From: Terrabacter sp. Root85
Lineage (GTDB): Bacteria; Actinomycetota; Actinomycetes; Actinomycetales; Dermatophilaceae
Assembly (NCBI RefSeq): GCF_001429185.1
Contig: NZ_LMIW01000001.1
Span: 357,641 to 421,640 of the forward strand
Direction: 5' to 3'
DNA length: 64,000 bases
The notes under the pieces were generated by a model. It did not search any database, was not told where the DNA came from, and saw nothing but the letters and a program-made list of their open reading frames with translations. The position numbers were made by a program, and so were the translations under genes. Below, piece by piece: positions 8,185-16,420 of the stretch. Numbering within the stretch: the stretch's first letter is position 1; each line of letters starts with the position of its first letter.

Positions 8185-8331
8185 GCGCCGCGACGCTACC
8201 AAGCAGGCCCGCGAGCGGTGACGTGTATCTCAGGCAGCGCCCACGCCCCCTGAGGAGAGAGAGGCTGGGGGTGTGGATCGCGGTCGACCGCAGTCCCCGG
8301 CCGCACGCACCTGCTGGGAGGACGGCGCACC

Positions 8332-9207
8332 ATGACCAGGACGCAGGACCCTCGGGACGAGGCCGAGCTGAGATACCCGCCGAGCGTGGCGAACCTCGGC
8401 GGCCACGACCTCTCCTACGTCGACACCGGCCACGGCTCCGCGATCCTCTTCATCCACGGCCTGCTCGGCTCGCACGAGAACTGGACCCACCTCGTCGACC
8501 GCCTCGACACCGAGCACCGGGTCGTCATCCCCGACCTCTTCGGGCACGGCGCCTCGGCCAAGCCCGTCGGCGACTACTCGCTCGGGTCGCACGCCGCGAT
8601 CCTGCGCGACCTCATCGACCGGCTCGGCATCGCGAAGGTCACGCTCGTGGGCCACTCCCTCGGTGGGGGCATCGCCATGCAGTTCTGCTACCTCTTCCCC
8701 GAGCGCGTCGAAGCCCTCGTCCTCGTCTCCAGCGGAGGCCTCGGGAGATCTGTCAGCCCACTGCTGCGCTCGGCGACCCTCCCCGGTGCCGAGCTCGTGC
8801 TGCCGGTCATCGCCTCGGCCTGGGTGCGCGGCCGCGTCGAGACCGTCGGGCGCGCCGTTCGCGGCCTCGGCTGGCGACCGAGCGCCGACGTCTCGGCCGC
8901 GTGGAAGGGCTTCACGTCCCTCTCGGACGCCGAGAGCCGTCGGGCCTTCCTGGCCACGACCCGCGGCGTCATCGACCCCGGCGGCCAGACGGTCAACGCG
9001 CACGGGCAGCTGACGACCGCAGACCACATCCGCACCCTCGTCATCTGGGGCACCCGGGACCGGATGATCCCCGTCGGCCACGCGGAGCGCGCCCACGAGG
9101 TGTTCCCCGGCGCCGAGGTCGTGCTGTTCGAGGGCGCCGGCCACTTCCCGCACCTCGAGCAGCCGGACCGCTTCGCGAGCGTCCTCGAGCGGTTCATCCA
9201 CGGCTGA
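8332..9207 (+). CDS. Alpha/beta-fold hydrolase
   Basis: This 291-residue alpha/beta hydrolase is of the epoxide hydrolase / C-C bond hydrolase type. HGLLGSHENW forms the oxyanion-hole loop, GHSLGGG carries the nucleophilic Ser, and GAGHFPHLEQP carries the catalytic His; an Asp in LVIWGTRDRMIPV completes the triad. The nucleophile is Ser rather than Asp, so esterase, lipase or meta-cleavage hydrolase chemistry is more likely than haloalkane or epoxide hydrolysis. The true substrate is unknown. It has no signal peptide. It faces the Crp-family gene across a short terminator. Confidence 0.88.
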   Translation: MTRTQDPRDEAELRYPPSVANLGGHDLSYVDTGHGSAILFIHGLLGSHENWTHLVDRLDTEHRVVIPDLFGHGASAKPVGDYSLGSHAAILRDLIDRLGIAKVTLVGHSLGGGIAMQFCYLFPERVEALVLVSSGGLGRSVSPLLRSATLPGAELVLPVIASAWVRGRVETVGRAVRGLGWRPSADVSAAWKGFTSLSDAESRRAFLATTRGVIDPGGQTVNAHGQLTTADHIRTLVIWGTRDRMIPVGHAERAHEVFPGAEVVLFEGAGHFPHLEQPDRFASVLERFIHG

Positions 9208-9226
9208 CGTCGGTTTGGCCGCGACC

Positions 9227-9246
9227 CGAGACACCATCGTGTCTCG
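9227..9246. terminator. Bidirectional hairpin between convergent genes
   Basis: A perfect 8-bp stem, CGAGACAC/GTGTCTCG, with a CATC loop fills the 47-base gap between the hydrolase stop and the Crp-family stop. It lacks a T-tract on either side. Confidence 0.6.
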
Positions 9247-9254
9247 TGCGGAGG

Positions 9255-9947
9255 TCAGGCCGGCCCGGGCCCGAGGGCGTGGGTCCCCGACCGGCGCAGG
9301 GCCTGCGGGTCGACGACGGTGACGCGGCCACGGTCGAGGACCACGGCCCCGGCCGACTCGAGGCGACGCAGGACGCGGTTGGCCGTCGGCCGGGTGACCC
9401 CCGCCAGCTCGGCCAGCTCGGACTGGTTGAGGTGCACCGTCACCGGGGAGCGTGACGGTGCGGCAACGGCATACACCCCACACAAGGACACGAGGCTGCG
9501 CACCACACGGAGCTCGGCGGGCGTGTGCAAGGCCTCCATGAGCGCGTCGGTCAGTCGGCTGACCCGGGCTGCGAGGAGGCGCACGAGGAGACGGTTGACC
9601 TCAGGGTGGCGGTCGCACAGCCGCTCGAAGTCCGCGAAGGACAGCGACAGGGTCACGGTCCGCTCGACCGCCTCGATCGTCGCCGTCCGCCGGCCGGCGC
9701 GCACGATCATCGCGAGCTCGCCGAAGGCCTGGCCCGGGCCCATGACGGCGTAGGCCAGCCGGTCCCCCTGCTCCGACGACCGGCGGGCGACGACCCGGCC
9801 CTCGACGACGAAGTGCACGGTGTCGGCGGCGTCCCCCTCGTGGAAGACCACGTCGCCCGCGTCGTACGTGTGGCGGTGCATCGACGCCACGACCTCCCGA
9901 CGCTCGGCCGGCGCGAGGTCGGACAGCAGCCCGAGGTCGAGGGTCAC
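9255..9947 (-). CDS. Crp/Fnr family transcriptional regulator
   Basis: This is a cytoplasmic DNA-binding regulator of about 230 residues. The N-terminal half is a cyclic-nucleotide-binding beta-roll (VVFHEGDAADTVHFVVEGRV; phosphate-binding cassette FGELAMIVRAGRRTATIEA). A long dimer helix follows, then a Crp-type winged helix with the recognition segment LAELAGVTRPTANRVLRRLE. There is no Cys cluster, so it is not an FNR-type iron-sulfur sensor. I chose the GTG at 9947 (VTLDLGLLSDLAP) because the upstream extension is Pro/Arg-rich. The ligand is not shown; a class III cyclase is encoded 2 kb away, which makes cAMP a reasonable guess. A 174-base gap separates it from the divergent small gene. 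Confidence 0.88.
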   Translation of the reverse strand: MTLDLGLLSDLAPAERREVVASMHRHTYDAGDVVFHEGDAADTVHFVVEGRVVARRSSEQGDRLAYAVMGPGQAFGELAMIVRAGRRTATIEAVERTVTLSLSFADFERLCDRHPEVNRLLVRLLAARVSRLTDALMEALHTPAELRVVRSLVSLCGVYAVAAPSRSPVTVHLNQSELAELAGVTRPTANRVLRRLESAGAVVLDRGRVTVVDPQALRRSGTHALGPGPA

Positions 9948-10121
9948 GGCCGCCCTGCCGTCCGGTCCCGGTGCCGGCGAGCACTGCCGGGGTGTCGCCG
10001 CGCGCACAGACAGCGGCCGGCGGCGGCGGGACCGTCGTGGGAGACGACACCAGAACGTGACCGCACCGGGACATCTGCAGCACGAGGGGCAGCGAACCCC
10101 TCACCGAGGGAAGGCACTTCC

Positions 10122-10319
10122 ATGACGACGACAACGGCACGACGACGGGTCCACCCGGACCTCGCGCACCACCACCCCCGGGTGACGCGCCTGCCCCGAG
10201 GCGGGTGGACGTGGGAGTGCGACTGCGGCGGCGCCTCGGCCCGCTCCGTCGTGGCCCGCCTGACGTGGCACCAGGCGTTCGTGGGTGCCCTCATCCACTC
10301 GGCCTCGATCGCTCCCTGA
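10122..10319 (+). CDS. Small histidine-rich protein of unknown function
   Basis: This small ORF of 65 residues begins MTTTTARRRVHPDLAHHHPR and has a short CDCGG motif in the middle (WTWECDCGGASAR). A good ribosome-binding site (GGGAAGG) lies 8-10 bases before the ATG. The His cluster plus CxC could bind a metal, but I do not recognise the family. It is transcribed divergently from the Crp/Fnr gene, so the two could share regulation, and it converges on the ATP-grasp gene with only 4 bases between stops. Codon use looks like that of its neighbours. Confidence 0.55.
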   Translation: MTTTTARRRVHPDLAHHHPRVTRLPRGGWTWECDCGGASARSVVARLTWHQAFVGALIHSASIAP

Positions 10320-10323
10320 ACGG

Positions 10324-11988
10324 TCACCGCAGACCCTCGCCGAGGCGCCCCCGCAGGGGCACGGGGAGCGGCGCCAGCGACGCACGCGCCTCGGCGAGCA
10401 ACGCCGACTCCGCCCGGTCGAACACATCCTGGGCGGAGTCTGGCGTGTCCCCGATGGCGGTCATGCCGACGCGGCCGCACTCGGTGATCGAGCTGATCAT
10501 GTGGAAGACGACGCCCGTCTGGCGCGACTGGTCGAAGTGGAGGCCGGCGCGCGCCACGAGGTCGAAGAGGTCGTCGACACCCATGCCCCGGAGCGTCTCG
10601 TCCTCGAGGTGGTCGGTCGCCACGAGGTGGCGTTCGGCGCCGGACGGGGTGACGAAGCGCCCCTCCTCGTGGACATAGGTGCCGTCGGTCAGGAACTGCA
10701 GCGTGAGGAACGGGTGCGTCGTACCGCCCCTGCGCAGGTTGATCTCGATGGCGTGGGTCTGCCATTGCTTGCCCTGGCGGACGACGACGAAGTCGAGGGC
10801 GAACCGCCCGAGCACCCCTTTGTCCGCGAGGATGCGACCCACCTTCTCCGCCTCCCTCGTGATCGTCGTCGCGTAGGCCGGGTCAGCCGGGAACCGCGCA
10901 CCGAGGTACATCTGGCCCGTCGGGCCACCGAGGACCTGGTCGTGGGTCGAGAGGATCTCCAGCTCCCCCAGGGGCGTCACGCGCAGCTGCACGCTCGGAC
11001 TGCGCACCTCGTCACCGACGATGCGCTCCTCGACGATGCCACCGCGCTCGTCCAGCCGCCCGAGGTAGGCACCGGTCTCGATGCGTGCGTCCTCGAGCTG
11101 CATGCCCAGCACCCGTTCGGTGACGACCGCACGCAGCGCGTCTGTCTCGCCGCCCGGATCCGCGGCCGCCGCGGCCGCCTCGGCCGCCTCGGCCGCCGCG
11201 TCCACGGCGGTCAGGTCGACGAGGGCGTTGCCGGAGCCCGAGACACCCTCGTCGAGCTTGACCATCGCCCACTGCGCGCCGGGCCGCGACGCGTGCAGCT
11301 CGAGCACGGCGTCGACGACGTCGTCGACGGAGTGGACGTCCTCGGCGCCGAAGGGATGGTCGACGCCGGCCTCGGCGAAGATCCGTCGGCAGCCGGTCTT
11401 GGTGCCCAGCGGATAGAGGCGCGGGTCCGCGGCATACATGGGAATGCCGAGCATCAGCGCCAGGTCACGCTCGCGCGTCGTGCTCGTGTACGGGACGATG
11501 TGCGACCTTGCCGGGTCCGTCACGAGGGAGGCGATGCGGGACAGGACCCGGGGGCGGGCCAGCAGCTTGTCGGTCAGAGGTCGAGGGGAGGAGTCACCCA
11601 CCGAAACCAGGTCGAGTCGGGCCCGGGCATGGCTCGGGATGACCCCGGGGAGCAGCGACAGGTAGTACTCGATGATGTGCTCGTTGATCGGCATCGACGT
11701 CACGTAGACCATCCGGAGGCGCGGCTGACGCAGCAGCAGCAGCATGAAGAGGAAACGCTCCTCCATGGCCTGGTTCATGGCGCCCGCCGACTGCGTGAGG
11801 TTGTCGACGCTCATCGACGGCACGACGACCACCGACTCCCGTGGGTCGGCTTGACCGAAGCGGCGCCAGACCTCGGGCAGGGCCTGCTGCAGATCGTCGA
11901 ACAGTCGGCCGCGCGCCGCCTCGTCGAGCGCGTCGAGGCCACCGCCGTCCACCGTCGGGACGATCGGGGCCTGGGTCGTCGCATTCAT
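10324..11988 (-). CDS. PGM1-like pre-ATP-grasp peptide/amine ligase
   Basis: This is a 554-residue protein of the type annotated as PGM1-related peptide ligase (PGM1 is the ATP-grasp ligase of pheganomycin synthesis). The N-terminal pre-ATP-grasp part includes VVVPSMSVDNL, FLFMLLLLRQPRLRMVYVTS and RPLTDKLLARPRVLSRI. A central segment with GTKTGCRRIFAEAGVDHPFG, WAMVKLDEGVSGSGNALVDL and FALDFVVVRQGKQWQTHAIEINLR supplies the nucleotide and Mg sites of an ATP-grasp enzyme. It probably forms an amide between a carboxylate and an amine; the substrates are unknown. The ATG overlaps the stop of the cyclase gene (ATGA), making it the last gene of a four-gene signalling operon. An Ala-rich insertion (about residues 260-275) is unusual. 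Confidence 0.75.
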   Translation of the reverse strand: MNATTQAPIVPTVDGGGLDALDEAARGRLFDDLQQALPEVWRRFGQADPRESVVVVPSMSVDNLTQSAGAMNQAMEERFLFMLLLLRQPRLRMVYVTSMPINEHIIEYYLSLLPGVIPSHARARLDLVSVGDSSPRPLTDKLLARPRVLSRIASLVTDPARSHIVPYTSTTRERDLALMLGIPMYAADPRLYPLGTKTGCRRIFAEAGVDHPFGAEDVHSVDDVVDAVLELHASRPGAQWAMVKLDEGVSGSGNALVDLTAVDAAAEAAEAAAAAADPGGETDALRAVVTERVLGMQLEDARIETGAYLGRLDERGGIVEERIVGDEVRSPSVQLRVTPLGELEILSTHDQVLGGPTGQMYLGARFPADPAYATTITREAEKVGRILADKGVLGRFALDFVVVRQGKQWQTHAIEINLRRGGTTHPFLTLQFLTDGTYVHEEGRFVTPSGAERHLVATDHLEDETLRGMGVDDLFDLVARAGLHFDQSRQTGVVFHMISSITECGRVGMTAIGDTPDSAQDVFDRAESALLAEARASLAPLPVPLRGRLGEGLR

Positions 11989-13145
11989 GGGTCGTCCTCC
12001 CGGTCGGTGGTGCCGATGACCTCGTGGACCTCGAGGGGCCGCGAGATGCCGCGCAGCTCCACCGGCCCGAGCGAGCGCGTCTCGAAGCGCTCGTCGATCC
12101 CGGCACGCACGCGGGGGCTGATGAGGATCTGACGGGCGGCGGCGGCCGCGCAGAGGCGGGCCGCGACGTTGGTGACGGTCCCGATCGCCGCGTAGTCCCA
12201 GCGTCCTTCGAAGCCGACCCGACCGAGCGTCGCGTAGCCCTGCGCGATGCCGACCCCGAAGCCGAGCTGGTGCCCCTGCCGGGACCACCCGGACGCGAGG
12301 TCGTCGACGCGGTCGCGCATGTCGAGCGCCATCCGCACGGCCCGCTCGGGTGCGTCCGGACACGGTGGGGGGTCGTTGAAGAACACCATGAGCCCGTCGC
12401 CGGCGAAGTGCTCCAACGTGCCCTCGTAGGCGAAGACGAGCTCCCCGAGGGCGCCGTGGTACTCGCGCAGCACTGACATCGTCTCCTCCGGCTCGGCGGT
12501 CTCCGCGAACGCGGTGAAACCCCGGAGGTCGGTGAAGACGGTGGTGATGTCGCGTCGGTGGCTCTCGAGGAACGACTCGTCGCCGGACTCGACGATGAGG
12601 CCCGCGATCTGCGGAGACAGGAACCGGCGCAGGCGGCCCAGCCGGTCGAGGTCGTCCACCTGCTCGGCCACCCGGGTCTCGAGCTCGGCGTTCCAGCGCT
12701 CGAGCGCGACGGTCTGCTCGAGCACCGTGTCGTGCAGTCGTTTGACGCGCGCCAGCGACCGGACCCGCGCCACGAGCTCGGCCTGGTCGAACGGCTTGGT
12801 GACGAAGTCGTCGGCGCCCACCTCGAGGGCGCGCAGTCGCTGCTGGGTCCCGCTCGCCGTCACCATGACGACCGGCAGCATCGCCGTGCGGGGGTCGGCC
12901 TTGATGCGCTCGCACGTCTCGTAGCCGTCCATGACCGGCATGAGCACGTCGAGCAGGACGACGTCGACCTCGCACTCGGCGAGCGCCTCGAGGGCAGCCT
13001 GCCCCGACGCCTCCGAGCGCACGACGAAGCCCCGCGGCTCGAGGACGGCGTGCATGAGCTTGCGGTTCTGCTCGAGGTCGTCGACGACGAGGACCCGCAC
13101 GCCCGTGAGCGGCCGGACCCTCGCATCGCCGTCGAGGGGCGTCAC
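11985..13145 (-). CDS. Response regulator fused to class III adenylate/guanylate cyclase
   Basis: This is a 386-residue cytoplasmic signalling enzyme. Residues about 17-135 are a receiver domain (VRVLVVDDLEQN; phospho-acceptor Asp66 in LLDVLMPVMDG; Lys117 in TKPFD). A coiled-coil-like linker (about 136-175) joins it to a class III nucleotide cyclase domain (about 190-350) with both metal-binding Asp residues (Asp206 in FTDLRGF, Asp250 in AGDGLMVFF) and the NVAARL motif with its catalytic Asn and Arg, so it looks active. Phosphorylation by the adjacent hybrid kinase would be expected to control cAMP (or cGMP) output. The GTG start overlaps the stop of the preceding regulator gene (GTGA). Confidence 0.92.
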   Translation of the reverse strand: MTPLDGDARVRPLTGVRVLVVDDLEQNRKLMHAVLEPRGFVVRSEASGQAALEALAECEVDVVLLDVLMPVMDGYETCERIKADPRTAMLPVVMVTASGTQQRLRALEVGADDFVTKPFDQAELVARVRSLARVKRLHDTVLEQTVALERWNAELETRVAEQVDDLDRLGRLRRFLSPQIAGLIVESGDESFLESHRRDITTVFTDLRGFTAFAETAEPEETMSVLREYHGALGELVFAYEGTLEHFAGDGLMVFFNDPPPCPDAPERAVRMALDMRDRVDDLASGWSRQGHQLGFGVGIAQGYATLGRVGFEGRWDYAAIGTVTNVAARLCAAAAARQILISPRVRAGIDERFETRSLGPVELRGISRPLEVHEVIGTTDREDDP

Positions 13146-13534
13146 GGCTCCGGGGCCTCCCGTCGGGGCAGGTGACGGCGCACCTGCGCCGGGAACTCAC
13201 GGACGCTGATCGGCTTCTCGAGGTAGCCCGCGAAGCCCGAGACGAGGGCCCGCTCGCGGTCGCGGTGCATCGCGAACGCCGTGAGCGCGACGATCGGGAT
13301 GTGCGCGGTCGGCTCGTGGTCCCGGATCAGCTCGAGGGCGGCGAAACCGTCGATGCCGGGCAGCTGGAGATCCATGAGGATGACGTCCGGCAGGCTGGTC
13401 CTCGCCTGCTCGACCGCCTCCTCACCGGTGGTGGCCACGAGGACGCAGAAGCCGGCATACTCCAGCACGTCCCGCGCGAGCTTGAGGTTGCGCGGGTTGT
13501 CCTCGACGATGAGCACGACAGGCAGCTCGCTCAC
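13142..13534 (-). CDS. Single-domain response regulator
   Basis: This 130-residue protein consists of a lone receiver domain of the DivK/CheY type. It has the acidic pocket (VVLIVEDNPRN), the phospho-acceptor Asp55 in LMDLQLPGIDG, Thr in VALTAFA and Lys in YLEKPIS. Lacking an output domain, it most likely acts as a phosphate shuttle or connector between the hybrid kinase encoded upstream and the cyclase regulator encoded downstream. Its GTG start overlaps the kinase stop and its own stop overlaps the cyclase GTG, so the genes are probably translated in coupled fashion. Confidence 0.92.
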   Translation of the reverse strand: MSELPVVLIVEDNPRNLKLARDVLEYAGFCVLVATTGEEAVEQARTSLPDVILMDLQLPGIDGFAALELIRDHEPTAHIPIVALTAFAMHRDRERALVSGFAGYLEKPISVREFPAQVRRHLPRREAPEP

Positions 13535-16200
13535 GGCCCCTCCCCCTCCCGCACGTGCTCGGCGGCGACCGTCGCGAGCCGGCGCGCGAGCCCCGGCAGG
13601 TCGATGCCGGCCTTCTCGGCGACGAACGCGATGCGCCCCTCGAGACGCGAGCGGTCTTGTGGTGTCAGGGACTTCGCGGTGAGCACGACGATCGGCGGCC
13701 CATCGGAGTCGCGGTGCGGCCGCAGCTCGTCGATGACGGCGAAGCCGTCGACGTGGGGCATGAGCAGGTCGATGACGACGACGGACGGGGCGACCGCACG
13801 CACGAGGTCCGCCGCCTGCTGGCCGCCCGCGCACGTGTGCACCTCCCAACCCAGCGGCTCGAGCGTGCTGCGCACGAGCTTGAGGGCGAGGGGGTCGTCG
13901 TCGACGACGACGACGCGCAGCCGAGGACTCTGCTCGTCCGCGCGCGGCGGTGGCAGCAGCCGCGTCACGGCGGCGAGGAGGTGCTCACCGCTCACGGGCT
14001 TCACGAGGTACTCCGTGGCCCCCAAGGCGAAGCCACGGCCGCGCTCGGGCTCGACGCTGACCACGACCACGGGCACGTCGGCCGTGGCCGGGTCGTTCTT
14101 GAGCTCGGTGAGGACCTCCCACCCGTCCATCCCGGGCAGGTGGATGTCGAGGACGACCGCCACCGGGTCCTGGGCCCGGACGAGGTCGAGTCCCTGCTCG
14201 CCCGTCGACGCGGCGACGGGGCGGAGACCGGCTGCACGCAGGTGCAGCTCGACGAGCTCGGCCGAGCGCGGGTCGTCCTCGATGACGACCACGGTCGGAC
14301 CGTCGACGTCCTCGACGTCGATCGTCCACACGTCACCGCCGGCCTCCCGGTCGGCGTCGGGCTGCGGGACCGAGATCCCGAAGGTGCTCCCCTCGCCCGG
14401 TGTGCTCGTGAGCCAGAGTCGCCCGCCGTGCAGCTCGACGATGCGGCGGCTCAGGGTGAGACCGAGGCCGGTGCCCTCGCTCGACGACGCCGTCCGCTCG
14501 CCCTGCTGGAACGAGTCGAAGATGCGCTCCTGGTCCGCCGGCGCGATGCCGATGCCCGTGTCGGTGACCGTGACGCCGACCTCCTCACCGTCGCGCCAGG
14601 CCCGGACGACGATGCTGCCGCCGTCCGGCGTGAACTTCACGGCGTTGCTCAGCAGGTTGAGCAGGACCTGCTTGAGACGCAGCTCGTCCGCCGTGACGAG
14701 GCCGAGCCCGTCCGATGCCTCCAGCGTCAGGCGTATGCCGTGCAGCGCCGCACGCTCGCGCACGAGCGAGAGCGCCTGGACGAGGATGTCGTCGATGGGG
14801 AAGGTCGTGAGGTCGAGCTCCATGCGTCCGGCTTCGATCTTGGACAGGTCGAGGATGTCGCCGAGGAGGGCGAGCAGGTGGCGCCCGGCCGAGTGGATGT
14901 CCTGGAGGTAGTCCTCCTGCCGCTCGTTGAGGTCGCCGAACATCCGCTCGAGGAGCACCTCGGAGAAGCCGATGACGGCGTTGAGCGGTGTCCGCAGCTC
15001 GTGCGACATGCTCGCGAGGAACTCCGACTTGTGCTGGCTGGCCTCAGCGAGCGCGACGCTCTGCTGCTCGAGCTGCTGGTAGAGGCGGGCGTTGGTCAGC
15101 GCGACGGCCGACTGGCTCGCGAAAGCCGCGAGCAGCTCGCACGTCTCGTCGCTGAACGAGCCCGTCGACTTGCGCCGCACGACGAGCGCCCCCACGACCC
15201 GGTCGGGACGCACGAGCGGGATGGCAACGAGCGAGCGCCAGCCCGACCCGTGGAGCACGGCGAGGTGCGGGTCGAGCGGCCCGGGCGCGGCGTCGAGGTC
15301 GGGGATCTGGAGCACCCGCCGACCGCGCGCGGCCCGGCCCACCCAGGTGCGGTCGATGTGGATCTCCGCGGCCCGCAGCGCATCGATGACGTACTCGCTC
15401 GTGCCGTAGGCCGTGCGCACCCGGAAGAGTCCCGTCGCCTCGTCGAACTCCATGAGCGAGCCGCCGTCGGTGTCCGACAGCTCGACCGCGTGGCTGACGA
15501 TCGTCGTCAGCACCTCGTCCGCGACGAGCGTCGAGCTGATCGCCTCCCCCACCTCGGCGAGCGCCTCGAGCTGGTCGACCTTGCGGGCGAGCTCGGCCGA
15601 CCTGCTCTCGAGCGCCGAGAAGAGCTCGACGTGCCGAAGGGCGAGCGCCGCCTGCTCGGCGAACGTCGACAGGAGCTCCTCGGCGGCCTCGTCGAAGGGC
15701 GCAACCTGCGTGCGCCACACGTTGAGGGCGCCGACGACCTGGTCGCCGACCACCATCGGTGCGCCCATCATCGTCCGGTAGCCACCGACCCGCTGGAAGT
15801 CGGTGCGACGGTAGTCCGGATCGGCGAGGACGTCCTCGATCTGGTGCACCCTCCGGTCGATGGTGACCCGTCCGACCAACGTCGCGCGGTCGCGGACGAT
15901 CGGGTGCTGCGAGACGAAGGCGACGAACTCCGGCGTCAGTCCGCTCGACCGCGCGAGCACGAACGAGTCATCCTGCACGAGGTAGATCTGCGCGACCTGC
16001 GCGCCGAGGAGCCGCCGGGCGCTGTCGACGACCGCGTCGAAGACCTCGTCACGGCTGGCGGCGCCGCCCGTCGTCGAGGCCGTGAGGACCTTGAGGATGT
16101 CGCTCGTGGCCCGCAGCTGCTCCTGCGTCGTCGCCAGCCGGTCGGCGAGCTGGTGGGCACCCCCGACCGCCTCGTCGCCCGTCTCTTCGAACCCGCTCAT
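13531..16200 (-). CDS. Hybrid histidine kinase (GAF-GAF-HisKA-HATPase-REC-REC)
   Basis: This is a large soluble sensor kinase of 889 residues with no membrane segment. Two GAF-type sensor regions (about residues 50-200 and 220-385) precede a HisKA dimerisation domain with the phospho-acceptor His400 in MSHELRTPLNAVIGFSE. A HATPase with N box (LLNLLSNAVKFTPDG) and G boxes (DTGIGIA, GTGLGLTLS) follows. Two receiver domains end the protein, with Asp685 in LDIHLPGMDG and Asp811 in IDLLMPHVDG. The ATG at 16200 was preferred over upstream codons because the extension is Arg/Trp-rich and non-homologous. It heads the operon with two regulators and the ATP-grasp ligase. The cytosolic ligand of the GAF domains is unknown. 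Confidence 0.93.
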   Translation of the reverse strand: MSGFEETGDEAVGGAHQLADRLATTQEQLRATSDILKVLTASTTGGAASRDEVFDAVVDSARRLLGAQVAQIYLVQDDSFVLARSSGLTPEFVAFVSQHPIVRDRATLVGRVTIDRRVHQIEDVLADPDYRRTDFQRVGGYRTMMGAPMVVGDQVVGALNVWRTQVAPFDEAAEELLSTFAEQAALALRHVELFSALESRSAELARKVDQLEALAEVGEAISSTLVADEVLTTIVSHAVELSDTDGGSLMEFDEATGLFRVRTAYGTSEYVIDALRAAEIHIDRTWVGRAARGRRVLQIPDLDAAPGPLDPHLAVLHGSGWRSLVAIPLVRPDRVVGALVVRRKSTGSFSDETCELLAAFASQSAVALTNARLYQQLEQQSVALAEASQHKSEFLASMSHELRTPLNAVIGFSEVLLERMFGDLNERQEDYLQDIHSAGRHLLALLGDILDLSKIEAGRMELDLTTFPIDDILVQALSLVRERAALHGIRLTLEASDGLGLVTADELRLKQVLLNLLSNAVKFTPDGGSIVVRAWRDGEEVGVTVTDTGIGIAPADQERIFDSFQQGERTASSSEGTGLGLTLSRRIVELHGGRLWLTSTPGEGSTFGISVPQPDADREAGGDVWTIDVEDVDGPTVVVIEDDPRSAELVELHLRAAGLRPVAASTGEQGLDLVRAQDPVAVVLDIHLPGMDGWEVLTELKNDPATADVPVVVVSVEPERGRGFALGATEYLVKPVSGEHLLAAVTRLLPPPRADEQSPRLRVVVVDDDPLALKLVRSTLEPLGWEVHTCAGGQQAADLVRAVAPSVVVIDLLMPHVDGFAVIDELRPHRDSDGPPIVVLTAKSLTPQDRSRLEGRIAFVAEKAGIDLPGLARRLATVAAEHVREGEGP

Positions 16201-16420
16201 GCGAGTCCCCCATCGACCTGTGAGTCCCTGTGGTCCCCCACCGAGTGTCCTCCCCGAACGGTCGGCGCACCATGGGAATCCGAAGAGCTCGACGCCGGGG
16301 TCCAGCCGGCGCCCCGCGAGGCGGCGCGCAGATGACTGCACCCGGCACCGCCTCACCCCTACTCTGAAGACGAGCGCCCCGGGGGAACGGGCCCGCTCGC
16401 CCTGCTACGGAAGGACTTTC

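Noticed and set aside
13555-16335. A 926-codon open frame on the plus strand
   Set aside because: It is the antisense shadow of the hybrid kinase; its translation is Arg/Asp/Glu-rich low complexity with no domain, as expected opposite a high-GC gene.
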